Assembly (NCBI RefSeq): GCF_964022235.1
Contig: NZ_CAXHZL010000012.1
Span: 1-64,000, forward strand
From: Limimaricola sp964022235
GTDB taxonomy: Bacteria; Pseudomonadota; Alphaproteobacteria; Rhodobacterales; Rhodobacteraceae
Length of the DNA stretch: 64,000 bases
Direction: 5' to 3'
The position numbers and the translations under genes were made by a program. Positions 8,934 to 17,021 of this stretch are shown here, piece after piece (within the stretch, counting starts at the first letter, position 1; the number at the start of each line of letters is the position of its first letter). The notes under the pieces are model-generated. The model had not been told where the DNA came from and did no database searches. It was given only the letters and a program-made list of their open reading frames with translations.

Positions 8934-9805
8934 TTCAATAGTCCGTATCGCCTCGCCAAGTCGCGCACACCTTCGTAGGCGGCGGGATCGGCTCTGACGT
9001 ATCCATCTGGCCCATAAAGAAAGCGCAGTTTGTCGCGGTGCTCTGGCTTGTTCAGCATCATCATGGCATCGACGAACCGCGTGCGCAGGCCAACGTCCAG
9101 CCCTGGCCGAGCGATCACCACGTGGCTGGGAATGGCATCGCTCTCCGCGATCCAGGTCACCTGCGACTGCTGCTCCGGCGTGAGCAAGAGATCGGCATAC
9201 TGACTGGCGCCTGCCGCCGCGACCAGCCCCTCGGCCATCGCCTGCATTGCCTGTTGATAGCCACCCGCGAAGAAGACCCGCCCGAAGAACGCGTCGGCGG
9301 CCTCCGGGCGGTCGATCAGCCCCGCGCGCTCGAACTCGGCAAGCGGGTAAAGATAGCCCGACTCCGATATCGGATCGGCGAAGGCGATGTCCCTACCACG
9401 CAGGTCGGCGAGCGACTGGATGCCGGCGTCGCGGCGAACGAAAACGCGGCCGGTGTAGCTCGGATCACCGCGGTAGACCTCGGACAGGAGCGGGATCGCG
9501 TCGATCTCGGCCTCGGCCAGAACAAAGGGCAGCGCTCCCATGAAGGAGATGTCCGCGTCACCGTTCCTCAACGCCTCGACCGCGGCGGCATGGTCGATGG
9601 TGACGAAGCCCTCGACAGGCGCGCCGATCTGCTCGGACAGCCAGCTTGTGATGGCCTCGATATCCCCCAGCAGCTTGTCGGGATTTTCCTGCGGGATGAA
9701 GGCAAGGCGCAACGTATCATCTTGCGCGGCAAGGGGCGCCGCCAGAAGCACTGTGCTTGCTCCAGCCATGGCCAGGACGGCTCTGCGGTTCAGTTTCGTC
9801 GCCAT
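8930..9805 (-). CDS. phnD: PhnD/SsuA-family periplasmic substrate-binding protein
   Basis: A 291-residue exported binding protein. MATKLNRRAVLAMAGAST is a Tat-like or Sec signal, cleaved after the AQA-like region near residue 27. The mature protein begins TLRLAFIPQENPDKLL, the usual PhnD opening, and carries GDADISFMGALPFVLA and ADPISESGYLYP, the ligand-pocket blocks of the family. It ends 4 bp into phnC and starts at the stop of the dihaem gene. Ligand unknown; phosphonate is the family default but the operon context argues for caution. Confidence 0.85.
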   Translation of the reverse strand: MATKLNRRAVLAMAGASTVLLAAPLAAQDDTLRLAFIPQENPDKLLGDIEAITSWLSEQIGAPVEGFVTIDHAAAVEALRNGDADISFMGALPFVLAEAEIDAIPLLSEVYRGDPSYTGRVFVRRDAGIQSLADLRGRDIAFADPISESGYLYPLAEFERAGLIDRPEAADAFFGRVFFAGGYQQAMQAMAEGLVAAAGASQYADLLLTPEQQSQVTWIAESDAIPSHVVIARPGLDVGLRTRFVDAMMMLNKPEHRDKLRFLYGPDGYVRADPAAYEGVRDLARRYGLLK

Positions 9806-11703
9806 TAGAAGGCCCTTTCGTCAATCGCGTTGGCGTCGGACTTGAACGCGCTCCAGCTTGCTTCCGCGGCCGCCCAGTCCTCGTCGCGCACCGCAGCGCC
9901 GACTTCTTCCAGCCCCTTGGCCAGCGCGTAGACATCGGGGCGGGCGGCAAGGTTTGACATGGTGCCGGCGTCGGCCGCGAGATCCGCCGCGACAGTGTCT
10001 ACCAGCAGCAGGATATGCTCCGCATCCCGTTGTGGGATCAGCGTGTCGAGTGTCGAGGCAAACGTCGTGAGCTCGGAAAATGCCAGCCGGAAGGCTGTGT
10101 TTTCGCTGCCGAAGGCTTCATAAGGCTCATCCGCCGCGCCCACAGTTTCCAGATAGGCCGTGAGGTCGTCACGATCCGCCTCGGTCAGCCCAAGCGATTT
10201 CGTCTCGTCGAACCAGTCCACGACAGTCGCCAGTGTCGGCAGCGATCCGTCGTGGAAATAGGGTGCTGTATAGACGGTGCCGAGCAGCGTTGGGGTATCC
10301 AGTGCACCGGCACGAGCGCCTTCATAGACCTGCGCGACTGAGCTGATGTCGTGTGCCTGACGATCCAGGAAGTTCGCGTCCGGGACATGACAACTGGCGC
10401 AGGAACGGTCGCCGAGGCCTGCGAAGGGACGGCTGAAGATCGCCTCGCCGCGTCGAGCGGCCTCTGGCGCGGCACTGGTAAGCCTACCATCGGCTGTCAG
10501 CATGGCGTTGGGCAGAAAGTCGAATTCGAGCATGTAGGCGACCAGCGCGTCCAGCATGAAGGGCGTCGGCTCCTCGCCGCCGAACTCGTTGACGATCACG
10601 TTGCGGCTGAAATCGCGCAGGGAAGCGAAGCGGCCATCGCGGCCATAGGGTCCGGTGAAGCGCAGTCCGCGCAGGCTCGGAATATCAATCGGGTCGTCGC
10701 GCCGGTCGTTGAAGATGGGATTGAAGAATGCGCCATCCACGTCGATCGCACCGGGCTTGTGGCTGGCGCCGGGGATGAAGAGGCGCTGGTTCACGTCCGA
10801 GCGGTTGTGACAGGTCGAACAGCCGATTCCGATATCACGCGCGGGACTGCCGAAGATCTGCGCGCTGTCGAACAGCATGTCGCCATAGGCGACGAGTGGG
10901 AGGTCCGTTTCATCTATGCCCTGCTCCTCGAAGTTGAGCACAAGCAGCGGCAGCGGGTCCTGATCGAAAATATCCGAGCCGGGCGGCAGGCTTGGCGGCA
11001 CTTCGACGGAGCGGCCACTCAGCACCGCTGTTTCCGGTAGAGCGCTCAGCGTCCGCCGCGTCGTGAAAGTGTCGAGGAGATAGTTGTCGGCGAGATAGTC
11101 CGAGATGACTGCGCGCGCGGTTGCCATTGCCTCGGTGGAGGTAGGTGTCGTGCCTGCGCCAAGGAGACCGGGAGAACCCGCGCTGCTGGCGAGTTCCAGC
11201 CATGCGCGGCCGATACGCCTCGAAGCTTCGGGATCGGCGGCGGCGATGCCGTCCGCGAAGGCGCGGTAAAGTTCACGGGCTTCGCGCACGGCCCGCTGCG
11301 CGGTCGCCGGGCTTTCGGCCGCAATGGCCCGATCCAGCTCTTCTTCGAGCCTAAGCGCTATCAATCGCGTCGCCTCGGCGAAGACCGCATGCCGGTCCTC
11401 GCTCGAGATAGCATCCATGAGCGTGTCAGGCTTCACGTCGCTATCTTCATCCAGACGCGCCAGCGCGCCGAACGAGAAATCCGAGTTGCGGTGGGGTTCA
11501 GACCAAGCGGCCTCTACGTCGTCCCAGGGCAACGGCTCGAGATTTCCGAGGAAGAGTGTCAGCCGATAGGCGGCCGCTTCGGGAAGCCAGGGCGCCTCCT
11601 TGGCAGGAGTCGCCAAAGCAGAGCCAGAGAGGGCAAGCGCCCCTGCAAAAGCGGCAAGCAACAATGCAGGAAATCTCGACGTCACAGCGTTCTCCGGTCT
11701 CAC
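9805..11703 (-). CDS. Dihaem cytochrome c peroxidase/MauG-like protein
   Basis: A 632-residue periplasmic protein with a Sec signal (LLLAAFAGALALSGSALA). Two c-type haem sites are visible, CSTCH in the middle and CASCH further on, with the surrounding RGLRFTGPYGRDGRFASLRDF and PYFHDGSLPTL blocks of the CcpA/MauG superfamily. A large N-terminal region (about 270 residues) and a C-terminal helical region are outside the usual domain. It is the first gene of the operon with the PhnDCE-like transporter and is read divergently from mntR. Its coupling to an ABC binding protein could mean redox processing of the cargo, which is inference. Confidence 0.8.
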   Translation of the reverse strand: MRPENAVTSRFPALLLAAFAGALALSGSALATPAKEAPWLPEAAAYRLTLFLGNLEPLPWDDVEAAWSEPHRNSDFSFGALARLDEDSDVKPDTLMDAISSEDRHAVFAEATRLIALRLEEELDRAIAAESPATAQRAVREARELYRAFADGIAAADPEASRRIGRAWLELASSAGSPGLLGAGTTPTSTEAMATARAVISDYLADNYLLDTFTTRRTLSALPETAVLSGRSVEVPPSLPPGSDIFDQDPLPLLVLNFEEQGIDETDLPLVAYGDMLFDSAQIFGSPARDIGIGCSTCHNRSDVNQRLFIPGASHKPGAIDVDGAFFNPIFNDRRDDPIDIPSLRGLRFTGPYGRDGRFASLRDFSRNVIVNEFGGEEPTPFMLDALVAYMLEFDFLPNAMLTADGRLTSAAPEAARRGEAIFSRPFAGLGDRSCASCHVPDANFLDRQAHDISSVAQVYEGARAGALDTPTLLGTVYTAPYFHDGSLPTLATVVDWFDETKSLGLTEADRDDLTAYLETVGAADEPYEAFGSENTAFRLAFSELTTFASTLDTLIPQRDAEHILLLVDTVAADLAADAGTMSNLAARPDVYALAKGLEEVGAAVRDEDWAAAEASWSAFKSDANAIDERAF

Positions 11704-11705
11704 AA

Positions 11706-11740
11706 GTTAGCCGACGCTAACATATATAGATAATGCTAAC
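11706..11740. promoter_or_regulatory. Candidate MntR operator between divergent genes
   Basis: GTTAGC (11706-11711), CGAC, GCTAAC (11716-11721) is a perfect 6-bp palindrome; a further half site GCTAAC lies at 11735-11740. It sits in the 75-bp gap between the dihaem gene and mntR, where an autoregulator would bind. MntR binding is an inference from position and symmetry. Confidence 0.5.
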
Positions 11741-11778
11741 AAGTTGTCATTCCCGCCAGATCGCGGCAATGTCCTGGC

Positions 11779-12249
11779 ATGACGAAGTTGCAGATACATA
11801 GACGTGAGGCCTCCGACGCGAGCGACAGGGATGCCAAGGCGCAGGCGGAAGGCTTCGCGACCGTGCGCCAGGCGCATGAGAGCGAAATGGCCGAGGACTA
11901 TGTCGAATTGATCGCCGAGCTGATCGAGATTCAGGGCGAAGCGAGACCGGTGGACATCGCCGAGCGTCTGGGTGTGAAACCCCCCACGGTCACCAAGAAC
12001 ATCTCAAGACTAAAAGAGGCAGGCCTCGTTTCCCGCGAGAGGTATAGAGCCATTTTTCTCACCCCTGAGGGACAGAAACTGGCAGAGGCCTGCCGAAGGC
12101 GTCACCGTATCGTGGTGGCGTTTCTCCTGAGTCTTGGGATCGATGAGGAAACGGCGGAACGGGACGCCGAAGGGATCGAACACCATGTCAGCGAAACCAC
12201 TCTGGAAGCCTTCGAGGCGGTGGTGACGCGCGCTCATGAAAAGCCTTGA
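11779..12249 (+). CDS. mntR: Manganese-responsive regulator MntR (DtxR family)
   Basis: A 156-residue DNA-binding repressor. The winged helix spans VDIAERLGVKPPTVTKNISRL (helix-turn-helix) and ERYRAIFLTPEG (wing). The dimer/metal domain carries RRHRIVVAFLLSLGI and DAEGIEHHVSETTLEAF, with the EHH metal ligands of E. coli-type MntR. It has no C-terminal SH3 domain, as in E. coli MntR. It is divergent from the dihaem-PhnDCE operon, with a palindrome in the shared promoter, so that operon is the likely target. Confidence 0.88.
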   Translation: MTKLQIHRREASDASDRDAKAQAEGFATVRQAHESEMAEDYVELIAELIEIQGEARPVDIAERLGVKPPTVTKNISRLKEAGLVSRERYRAIFLTPEGQKLAEACRRRHRIVVAFLLSLGIDEETAERDAEGIEHHVSETTLEAFEAVVTRAHEKP

Positions 12250-12677
12250 CCTCGCGGTTTCGACTTTTGCCGGCGACCAATGGACGTCTGCGGAGAACTG
12301 AGAAATCCATGCGTTCTCCAAGTCCAAATTCGTTGCTTACGAAGGATCGTGGCGGATCTCCGGAGAGATGACATGCGCAATCCTTGAATGGGTCGATCGG
12401 CTCATCAACCGCCGCCCGGTCGAGCCTGTCGGCGTTGTCCGTTCAGCGGAGGCGAACACTACGTTGCTCTCGAAACATCGAGCATGGCCGCGTAGCTGAA
12501 GCAAACCAGCCCCCCGGAAGTCTGGCGCGGTTCATGCCGCGATAATGTTGCGGCCACGGGGACTGCTTTGCCAAGCAGGTCGGCGGCAAGGCCGCTTGAA
12601 AAGCGCGTCTCTGGAAGCCGAAGCATCGGGTCGACCAGCGGCTGGGCGGCCCATTTCGAGGACAGATAGGCTTTCGC
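12250..12677. other. Gene-poor gap
   Basis: About 430 bp between convergent mntR and the CDF gene. No frame here gives a protein I recognise and no clear hairpin with a T-run was seen. Confidence 0.4.
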
Positions 12678-13592
12678 CTACCCGTGCCCATACAACTCGG
12701 CGTTCTGGTGGGCATTTCCTTCGTGCTCGAACTCCAGACTCGAATGGGCGATACCGAAGCCGTCCTTCAATCGGGACTTGATGTCGGCTTTCACGCTTTC
12801 GATGCGCGCCCAGCCCTGATCGTCCAGCACGACGTGGCAATCGAGAGCGACCTCATGCTCCTGCATTTGCCAAAGATGCACGTGGTGGACATCCCGAACG
12901 CCATCGGCGTCCCGCATTGCCTGAACGACGGCGTCACTGTCGAGATCAGGCGGACTGCCGAGCATCAGGGTCCGGATCGGCCCGCTAATTTCGGTCAGTG
13001 CCAAGTAAAGGATATAGAGCGCGATGCCGATGGTGATGGCGGGATCGACCCAGCGCAGGTCGTATAGAAGGATCAGCGTGCCGCCGATGATGACAGCCAC
13101 CGAGGCGAGCGCATCCGAAAGATTGTGCAGGAACAGTGCCCGGATGTTCACGCTGCCCTTCTGCATCGAATAGGTAAGGCCCGCGGTCAGCGCATCGATG
13201 ACCAGAGCGATCCCGCCAAGGATGACGACCGTCCAGCCGCGCACCTCGGGTGGATCGATCATCCGCATGCCGCCTTCGTAGATCAGGTAGAAGCCGACGA
13301 GAATGAGAGTTGTGTAGTTGATGAGAGCGGCCACGATCTCGATCCGCCCATAGCCGAAGGTCATCGTTGAATCCGCGGGCCGGCGCGCGATCTTTCGGGC
13401 GGCGAAGGCGATGACGAGCGAGGCCATGTCCGAGAAGTTGTGCAGCGCATCCGCGATCAGCGCGAGGCTGCCCGCGAATATGCCGCCGACGATCTGCGCC
13501 ACGGTCAGCAGAGCATTGGCCCATATGGCTATGGAAACACGCCGATCCCCGGATTCGGGATCGAGATGCGCGTGGCTGTGATCATGCGGCAT
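12678..13592 (-). CDS. czcD: Cation diffusion facilitator (Zn/Cd/Co efflux)
   Basis: Inner-membrane metal/proton antiporter of about 304 residues, six transmembrane helices. The N-terminus MPHDHSHAH is His-rich. The metal sites HNFSD (TM2) and HNLSD (TM5) are intact, and the C-terminal cytoplasmic domain holds VRDVHHVHLWQM and CHVVLDD. I choose the start at 13592 because AAGGAG lies 7 bp upstream; 13598 and 13658 are alternatives. It overlaps the end of the transglutaminase gene by about 11 bp, so both are expressed from the MerR-type promoter at 14384. Confidence 0.9.
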   Translation of the reverse strand: MPHDHSHAHLDPESGDRRVSIAIWANALLTVAQIVGGIFAGSLALIADALHNFSDMASLVIAFAARKIARRPADSTMTFGYGRIEIVAALINYTTLILVGFYLIYEGGMRMIDPPEVRGWTVVILGGIALVIDALTAGLTYSMQKGSVNIRALFLHNLSDALASVAVIIGGTLILLYDLRWVDPAITIGIALYILYLALTEISGPIRTLMLGSPPDLDSDAVVQAMRDADGVRDVHHVHLWQMQEHEVALDCHVVLDDQGWARIESVKADIKSRLKDGFGIAHSSLEFEHEGNAHQNAELYGHG

Positions 13593-14355
13593 GTCCATGC
13601 TCCTTCGGTAGACCTTTCCTCCGGGCACCCAGTCCAGGCACCGGAGGGACATCACCATTCCGGATCTTGCGCACCCGCGCGTTCATCCAATGGCGGATTG
13701 CATGACGATACAGCTGCTCCTTGAAGCGGCCGATCGCCTGTTTTCGGTTCTCGAGAAAATCGTCGGGTGAAGCGAAGGTTCCGAGATCACGGGCAATCCC
13801 GGTCTTCTGGATGTAGGTATCCTCACCGGTCCACTCGACCTGCGGCGCGTCAAGGCGATCCGTGCCGACACCATAGCCGCACAGACTATCCCGGTCCGGG
13901 AAAGCGGCTTGGATCGCCTGAAGATATGGGCTGTCGAGAATGAACCCCTCGAGGTTCAGCCAATCACCATCCAGTTCGACCTCGACCCAGGAATGCAGTA
14001 TTTCCGCCGGAACCCACAGATAGGCCGCCTCCGGCACCACGCCGCGCTGAAGCGCCTTGTGTATCGTGAACCCGTGCAGCCTGCATGGCACCCCCACGCC
14101 GCGCAGGAGCGCCATCAACAGGGTGGCCTTGGTGTTGCACTGACCATGGCCGTCCCGCAGCACGTCGCTGGCCGAGATGTCATCCGCCCGGTTGTAGCCA
14201 AAGGGAATGTCGTCGCGCACGAAATCGTAGATGACGCCAATCCGATCGGCTCGCGGCAAACGTGACCAGCCCCGCGTCTCGATCAGGGCGGCGATGGCTG
14301 GCACCTTGAAATCCAACATCGGGGTGGTTGCCGTCAGGCAGGGGGAAGTTTGCAC
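13582..14355 (-). CDS. Transglutaminase-like cysteine protein
   Basis: A 257-residue protein with the transglutaminase/NlpC-like core. The Cys sits in GHGQCNTKATLL, the His in LHSWVEVEL, and an acidic partner follows in WLNLEGF. No signal peptide is evident. GTG at 14355 is the start, with GGAG 7 bp upstream. It is the first gene of a two-gene unit with the CDF efflux pump behind a MerR-type promoter. Substrate unknown; a protease or amidase role in metal stress is speculative. Confidence 0.8.
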   Translation of the reverse strand: MQTSPCLTATTPMLDFKVPAIAALIETRGWSRLPRADRIGVIYDFVRDDIPFGYNRADDISASDVLRDGHGQCNTKATLLMALLRGVGVPCRLHGFTIHKALQRGVVPEAAYLWVPAEILHSWVEVELDGDWLNLEGFILDSPYLQAIQAAFPDRDSLCGYGVGTDRLDAPQVEWTGEDTYIQKTGIARDLGTFASPDDFLENRKQAIGRFKEQLYRHAIRHWMNARVRKIRNGDVPPVPGLGARRKGLPKEHGHAA

Positions 14356-14383
14356 GAACTCTCTCCACGAATCGCCGGGAAGA

Positions 14384-14414
14384 AAGATAGTCCCTACAGT
14401 GACTTTAACTTCAA
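14384..14414 (-). promoter_or_regulatory. MerR-type promoter of the transglutaminase-CDF unit
   Basis: Minus-strand TTGAAG (14409-14414) and TATCTT (14384-14389) with a 19-bp spacer carrying AAAGTCACTGTAGGG. This is the third member of the promoter set, with the same -35 and the same CTACAGT core as the others. Confidence 0.7.
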
Positions 14415-14424
14415 GCGTTTCCGC

Positions 14425-14740
14425 TCACGTGCCGCGTGGCGCCGCGAGAATGATCATTGCGCCCGTCAGGCTCACCATCGTCCCGACGAGATCCCACCGA
14501 TCGGGACGATGCCCTTCGGCCAGCCACATCCAGAGCACCGAGGCGGCGATGTAGACACCGCCATAGGCCGCAAAGGCACGCCCCGCCGTGGACGTTTCGA
14601 CCTGCGCGAGTAGCCATCCGAACAGTGCCAATGAAACCATGCCGGGTAAGAGCCAAAGCGGCGAGGCGCCAAGCCCAGACGGCAAAGCATCCCGCGATCT
14701 CGGCGATCGCGGCCAGCGGATAGGCGATGACGGCGTTCAA
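14425..14740 (-). pseudogene. ynfA: Frameshifted YnfA/UPF0060 small membrane protein
   Basis: The N-terminus (LNAVIAYPLAAIAEIAGCFA) and C-terminus (SPLWLLPGMVSLALFGWLL, then AAYGGVYIAASVLWMW) of a YnfA protein lie in two different frames. The break falls after CFAVWAW, near 14670-14680. The span is 316 bp; a loss of 8 bp from a 324-bp gene would account for both the frame and the usual length of about 107 residues. The start would be TTG overlapping the merR stop codon, showing former translational coupling. It is probably inactive unless the shift is a sequencing error. Confidence 0.75.
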
Positions 14741-15165
14741 GTGCCGATGCCCTCGTGGTCCGTCAGGCATTCCGAGTGATCGCGCAGCACCTCGAGCACG
14801 CGGCAATCCGCCGCTCGCCCGCCGCTGCATTCCTCGATCATGCGTTCCAGCTCCAGCCGCAGCACCTCGAGCCGCGCCATGCGCTGCTCGACCTGCTTGA
14901 GCTGGCGCCGGGCAATGGCATCCGCCTCCTCACAGGACCGGGCGGGATGATCACTGAGGTCGAGCAGTTCACGGATCGCATCGAGCGAGAAGCCAAGCTG
15001 CCGGGCATGACGGATGAAAGACAGGCGGTCGAGCTCGGCATTTCCATAGCGGCGCTGTCCACCATCGGTCCGCCCCGGTTCGGGCATCAGGCCGATCTGC
15101 TCGTAATAGCGGATGGTCTGCACCTTCGTGCCCGTCTTCTTCGCCAGATAACCGATCGTCAGCAT
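14737..15165 (-). CDS. MerR-family metal regulator (CadR/ZntR/PbrR-like)
   Basis: About 142 residues. The MerR helix-turn-helix is LTIGYLAKKTGTKVQTIRYYEQIGLMPEPGR (residues 1-30) with the wing RRYGNAELDRL. A coiled dimer helix follows. Metal-binding cysteines are SC near residue 77, then CSGGRAADC and HSEC near the C-terminus, the pattern of Cd/Pb/Zn sensors rather than CueR (which has a short CxxxxxxxC loop). ATG at 15165 is preferred over GTG at 15171 because GGAGAGG is then well spaced. The likely regulon is the four 19-bp-spacer promoters in this window. Confidence 0.9.
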   Translation of the reverse strand: MLTIGYLAKKTGTKVQTIRYYEQIGLMPEPGRTDGGQRRYGNAELDRLSFIRHARQLGFSLDAIRELLDLSDHPARSCEEADAIARRQLKQVEQRMARLEVLRLELERMIEECSGGRAADCRVLEVLRDHSECLTDHEGIGT

Positions 15166-15180
15166 ATCCACCTCTCCGCC

Positions 15181-15210
15181 TTACCTACAGTGTGTGTAGA
15201 GTTAAGCGCT
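15181..15210. promoter_or_regulatory. Operator-like dyad upstream of merR
   Basis: CTACA GTGTG TGTAG (15185-15199) is a perfect 5-bp dyad sharing the CTACAGTG core with the other sites. It is directly upstream of the merR start, as expected for autoregulation. I could not assign clean -35/-10 boxes with a 19-bp spacer here. Confidence 0.55.
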
Positions 15211-15239
15211 ATGCCGCACAAGTTCCGGTGAAATATCCC

Positions 15240-15270
15240 TTGAACCTACAGTGGCTAGAGGAGCTAAACA
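15240..15270 (+). promoter_or_regulatory. MerR-type promoter of the SCO/Dsb/PCuAC operon
   Basis: Plus-strand TTGAAC (15240-15245) and TAAACA (15265-15270) are 19 bp apart; the spacer is CTACAGTGGCTAGAGGAGC. It faces right, away from merR, and is the only promoter I see for the long operon 15307-22686. Confidence 0.7.
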
Positions 15271-15306
15271 CGCAGCAAAGTTAGAATCGACAATGGGCGG
15301 AGCGAC

Positions 15307-15909
15307 GTGAAGCTTTCAGGTCTTCGGCGGGTATTATGGGTCTTGGCGGGCGCGGCTGTGTTCGCTTTCATCTGGCTGTTGCTGTGGTGGGACTACCGCG
15401 CCGACCGCGCCCAGAACACTGACGATCCAGCGTTTGTCGCGGAGTTCGAGCTGACTGATCACCAAGGCATGATCCGTACCGAGGAGGATTTCGCGGGGCG
15501 CTGGATGTTGGTGTTCTTCGGGTTTACCAACTGTCCCGATGTCTGTCCGACGACGCTCGCGGAAGTAGCTGCCGTCGTGGATGGCCTGGGCGAGGATGCC
15601 GAAAAAGTGCAACCGATTTTCATATCGATTGATCCCGAGCGGGATACTCCAATGGCTCTCGCCGACTTCGTTCCGCGCTTTGACTCGGGCATTATCGGGC
15701 TCACAGGCACATCAAAGCAGATCGCAGAGACAGCCGAGACCTTTCCAATTTATTTCGAGCGGATCGAGGAAGCCAGCGCGCCGGATGGTCATACAATGGG
15801 GCATACATCTCACCTGTTCCTTTTTGATCCACAGGCGGGCTTTGTGGACTCCTGGTCCTACGGCACCCCGGCCGAAGAGATCCTTGCCGATCTGAGAAAG
15901 AGGATCTGA
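15307..15909 (+). CDS. SCO1/SenC-family copper chaperone (first copy)
   Basis: A 200-residue membrane-anchored thioredoxin-fold protein. One N-terminal transmembrane helix (VLWVLAGAAVFAFIWLLLWW) is followed by the SCO core with NCPDVCPTTL (copper-binding CxxxC) and the distal His in GHTSHLFLF. It normally delivers copper to cytochrome oxidase or acts as a thiol reductase in the periplasm. GTG at 15307 has GGAG upstream. It is the first gene after the MerR-type promoter. A second SCO gene lies at 17489. Confidence 0.9.
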   Translation: MKLSGLRRVLWVLAGAAVFAFIWLLLWWDYRADRAQNTDDPAFVAEFELTDHQGMIRTEEDFAGRWMLVFFGFTNCPDVCPTTLAEVAAVVDGLGEDAEKVQPIFISIDPERDTPMALADFVPRFDSGIIGLTGTSKQIAETAETFPIYFERIEEASAPDGHTMGHTSHLFLFDPQAGFVDSWSYGTPAEEILADLRKRI

Positions 15910-15914
15910 TCGCC

Positions 15915-16337
15915 ATGACCCGACTTTCCGAAGAAACGGCTCTTGGCCTGGCGTGGATCATTGCGTTCACCTCATCTCTCGCCGTGCTCTTTGTCGGCGA
16001 AGTGCTCGGACAAGCGCCTTGCGTGCTCTGCTGGTTCCAACGAGCCTTCATGTTCCCCTTGGCCATCGTTCTGGGGCTCGGATTGTGGTGGCAGGACCCG
16101 CGCGTGGGCCGATACGGAGTCGCGTTGGCCTTGGGTGGTGCCGCCGTCGCGTTTTGGCATATGGGCCTCTATGTCGGCCTGATCCCCGAGCGTATCCAGC
16201 CTTGCATGGCGACCGGCCCCTCTTGCACCGACGATAACCAGCTGCTCTTCGGCATACCGATTCCACTGATGGCGCTTGTCGCATTTGCGCTAATCGGGCT
16301 GCTGTCAGCTCTTTCACTCAAGGAAAAGCAAATATGA
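15915..16337 (+). CDS. dsbB: Disulfide bond formation protein DsbB
   Basis: A 140-residue inner-membrane protein with four hydrophobic helices. The first periplasmic loop carries PCVLCWFQR (CxxC redox pair) and the second has CMATGPSC, the two cysteine pairs needed to reoxidise DsbA through quinone. It starts 5 bp after the SCO gene and overlaps the next gene (the DsbA-like protein) by 4 bp. Together they make a self-contained oxidation pair on the island. Confidence 0.92.
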   Translation: MTRLSEETALGLAWIIAFTSSLAVLFVGEVLGQAPCVLCWFQRAFMFPLAIVLGLGLWWQDPRVGRYGVALALGGAAVAFWHMGLYVGLIPERIQPCMATGPSCTDDNQLLFGIPIPLMALVAFALIGLLSALSLKEKQI

Positions 16338-16993
16338 ATCGACGCGGCCTCCTTTTGTCCGTTCTCGGCATTGGTGCCGCAGGCTTCGGCGGCGCGGCCT
16401 GGTATGCCACCCGCCCCCAACCCGTGGCCGAGGCAGGACCCCTCGCACCTGAGGTGAACGACGTGCTGATCCGGCCCTATTCCCCGATCCTCGGACCCGA
16501 GACCGCGCCGGTCACGATCGTCGAATTCTTCGATCCAGCTTGCGAGGCCTGCCGCGCGTTCCATCCCGTAGTCAAGGATATCATGGCTGAACACGGAGAT
16601 GCGGTGCGTGTCGTGATCCGATACACGCCTTTTCACGGTGAAGCTTCGGTGGAAGCGATCCGTGTGCTCGAAGCTGCGCGGATGCAGGACGTGTTCGAAC
16701 CGGTGCTCGAAGCGGTCTTGCGAGAGCAGCCCCGGTGGGCATCCCATGGGACCCCTGCACCTGGCTTGATCCTTGAGATTGCTGCAAGCGGAGGTCTGGA
16801 TGTCGAAGCAGCCCGGACACAAATGCTGGCCCCCGGTGTCGTGGCAGTGCTCAACCATGACCGCGCTGATGTCGAAACGGTTGGCGTGCGGCAAACGCCC
16901 ACGTTCTTCGTGAACGCCAAGCCGCTAGACCCGTTCGGTGAGGCCGAACTGCGGCGACTGGTGGCTGCGGAAGTTGCGGCCAGCCAAAGTTGA
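16334..16993 (+). CDS. DsbA-family thiol-disulfide oxidoreductase
   Basis: A 219-residue periplasmic protein with a Tat/Sec-like signal (MNRRGLLLSVLGIGAAGFGG). The thioredoxin fold starts PVTIVEFFDPACEACRAF, with the active site CEAC, and ends with the cis-Pro loop VRQTPTFFVNAKPL. It is more like the BdbD/DsbA-DsbG thioredoxin_4 group than classical DsbA. It is translationally coupled to dsbB. The likely job is forming or repairing disulfides in periplasmic copper proteins. Confidence 0.9.
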   Translation: MNRRGLLLSVLGIGAAGFGGAAWYATRPQPVAEAGPLAPEVNDVLIRPYSPILGPETAPVTIVEFFDPACEACRAFHPVVKDIMAEHGDAVRVVIRYTPFHGEASVEAIRVLEAARMQDVFEPVLEAVLREQPRWASHGTPAPGLILEIAASGGLDVEAARTQMLAPGVVAVLNHDRADVETVGVRQTPTFFVNAKPLDPFGEAELRRLVAAEVAASQS

Positions 16994-17021
16994 TGCGCGG
17001 ACAGATACAGGAAGAATTGTC

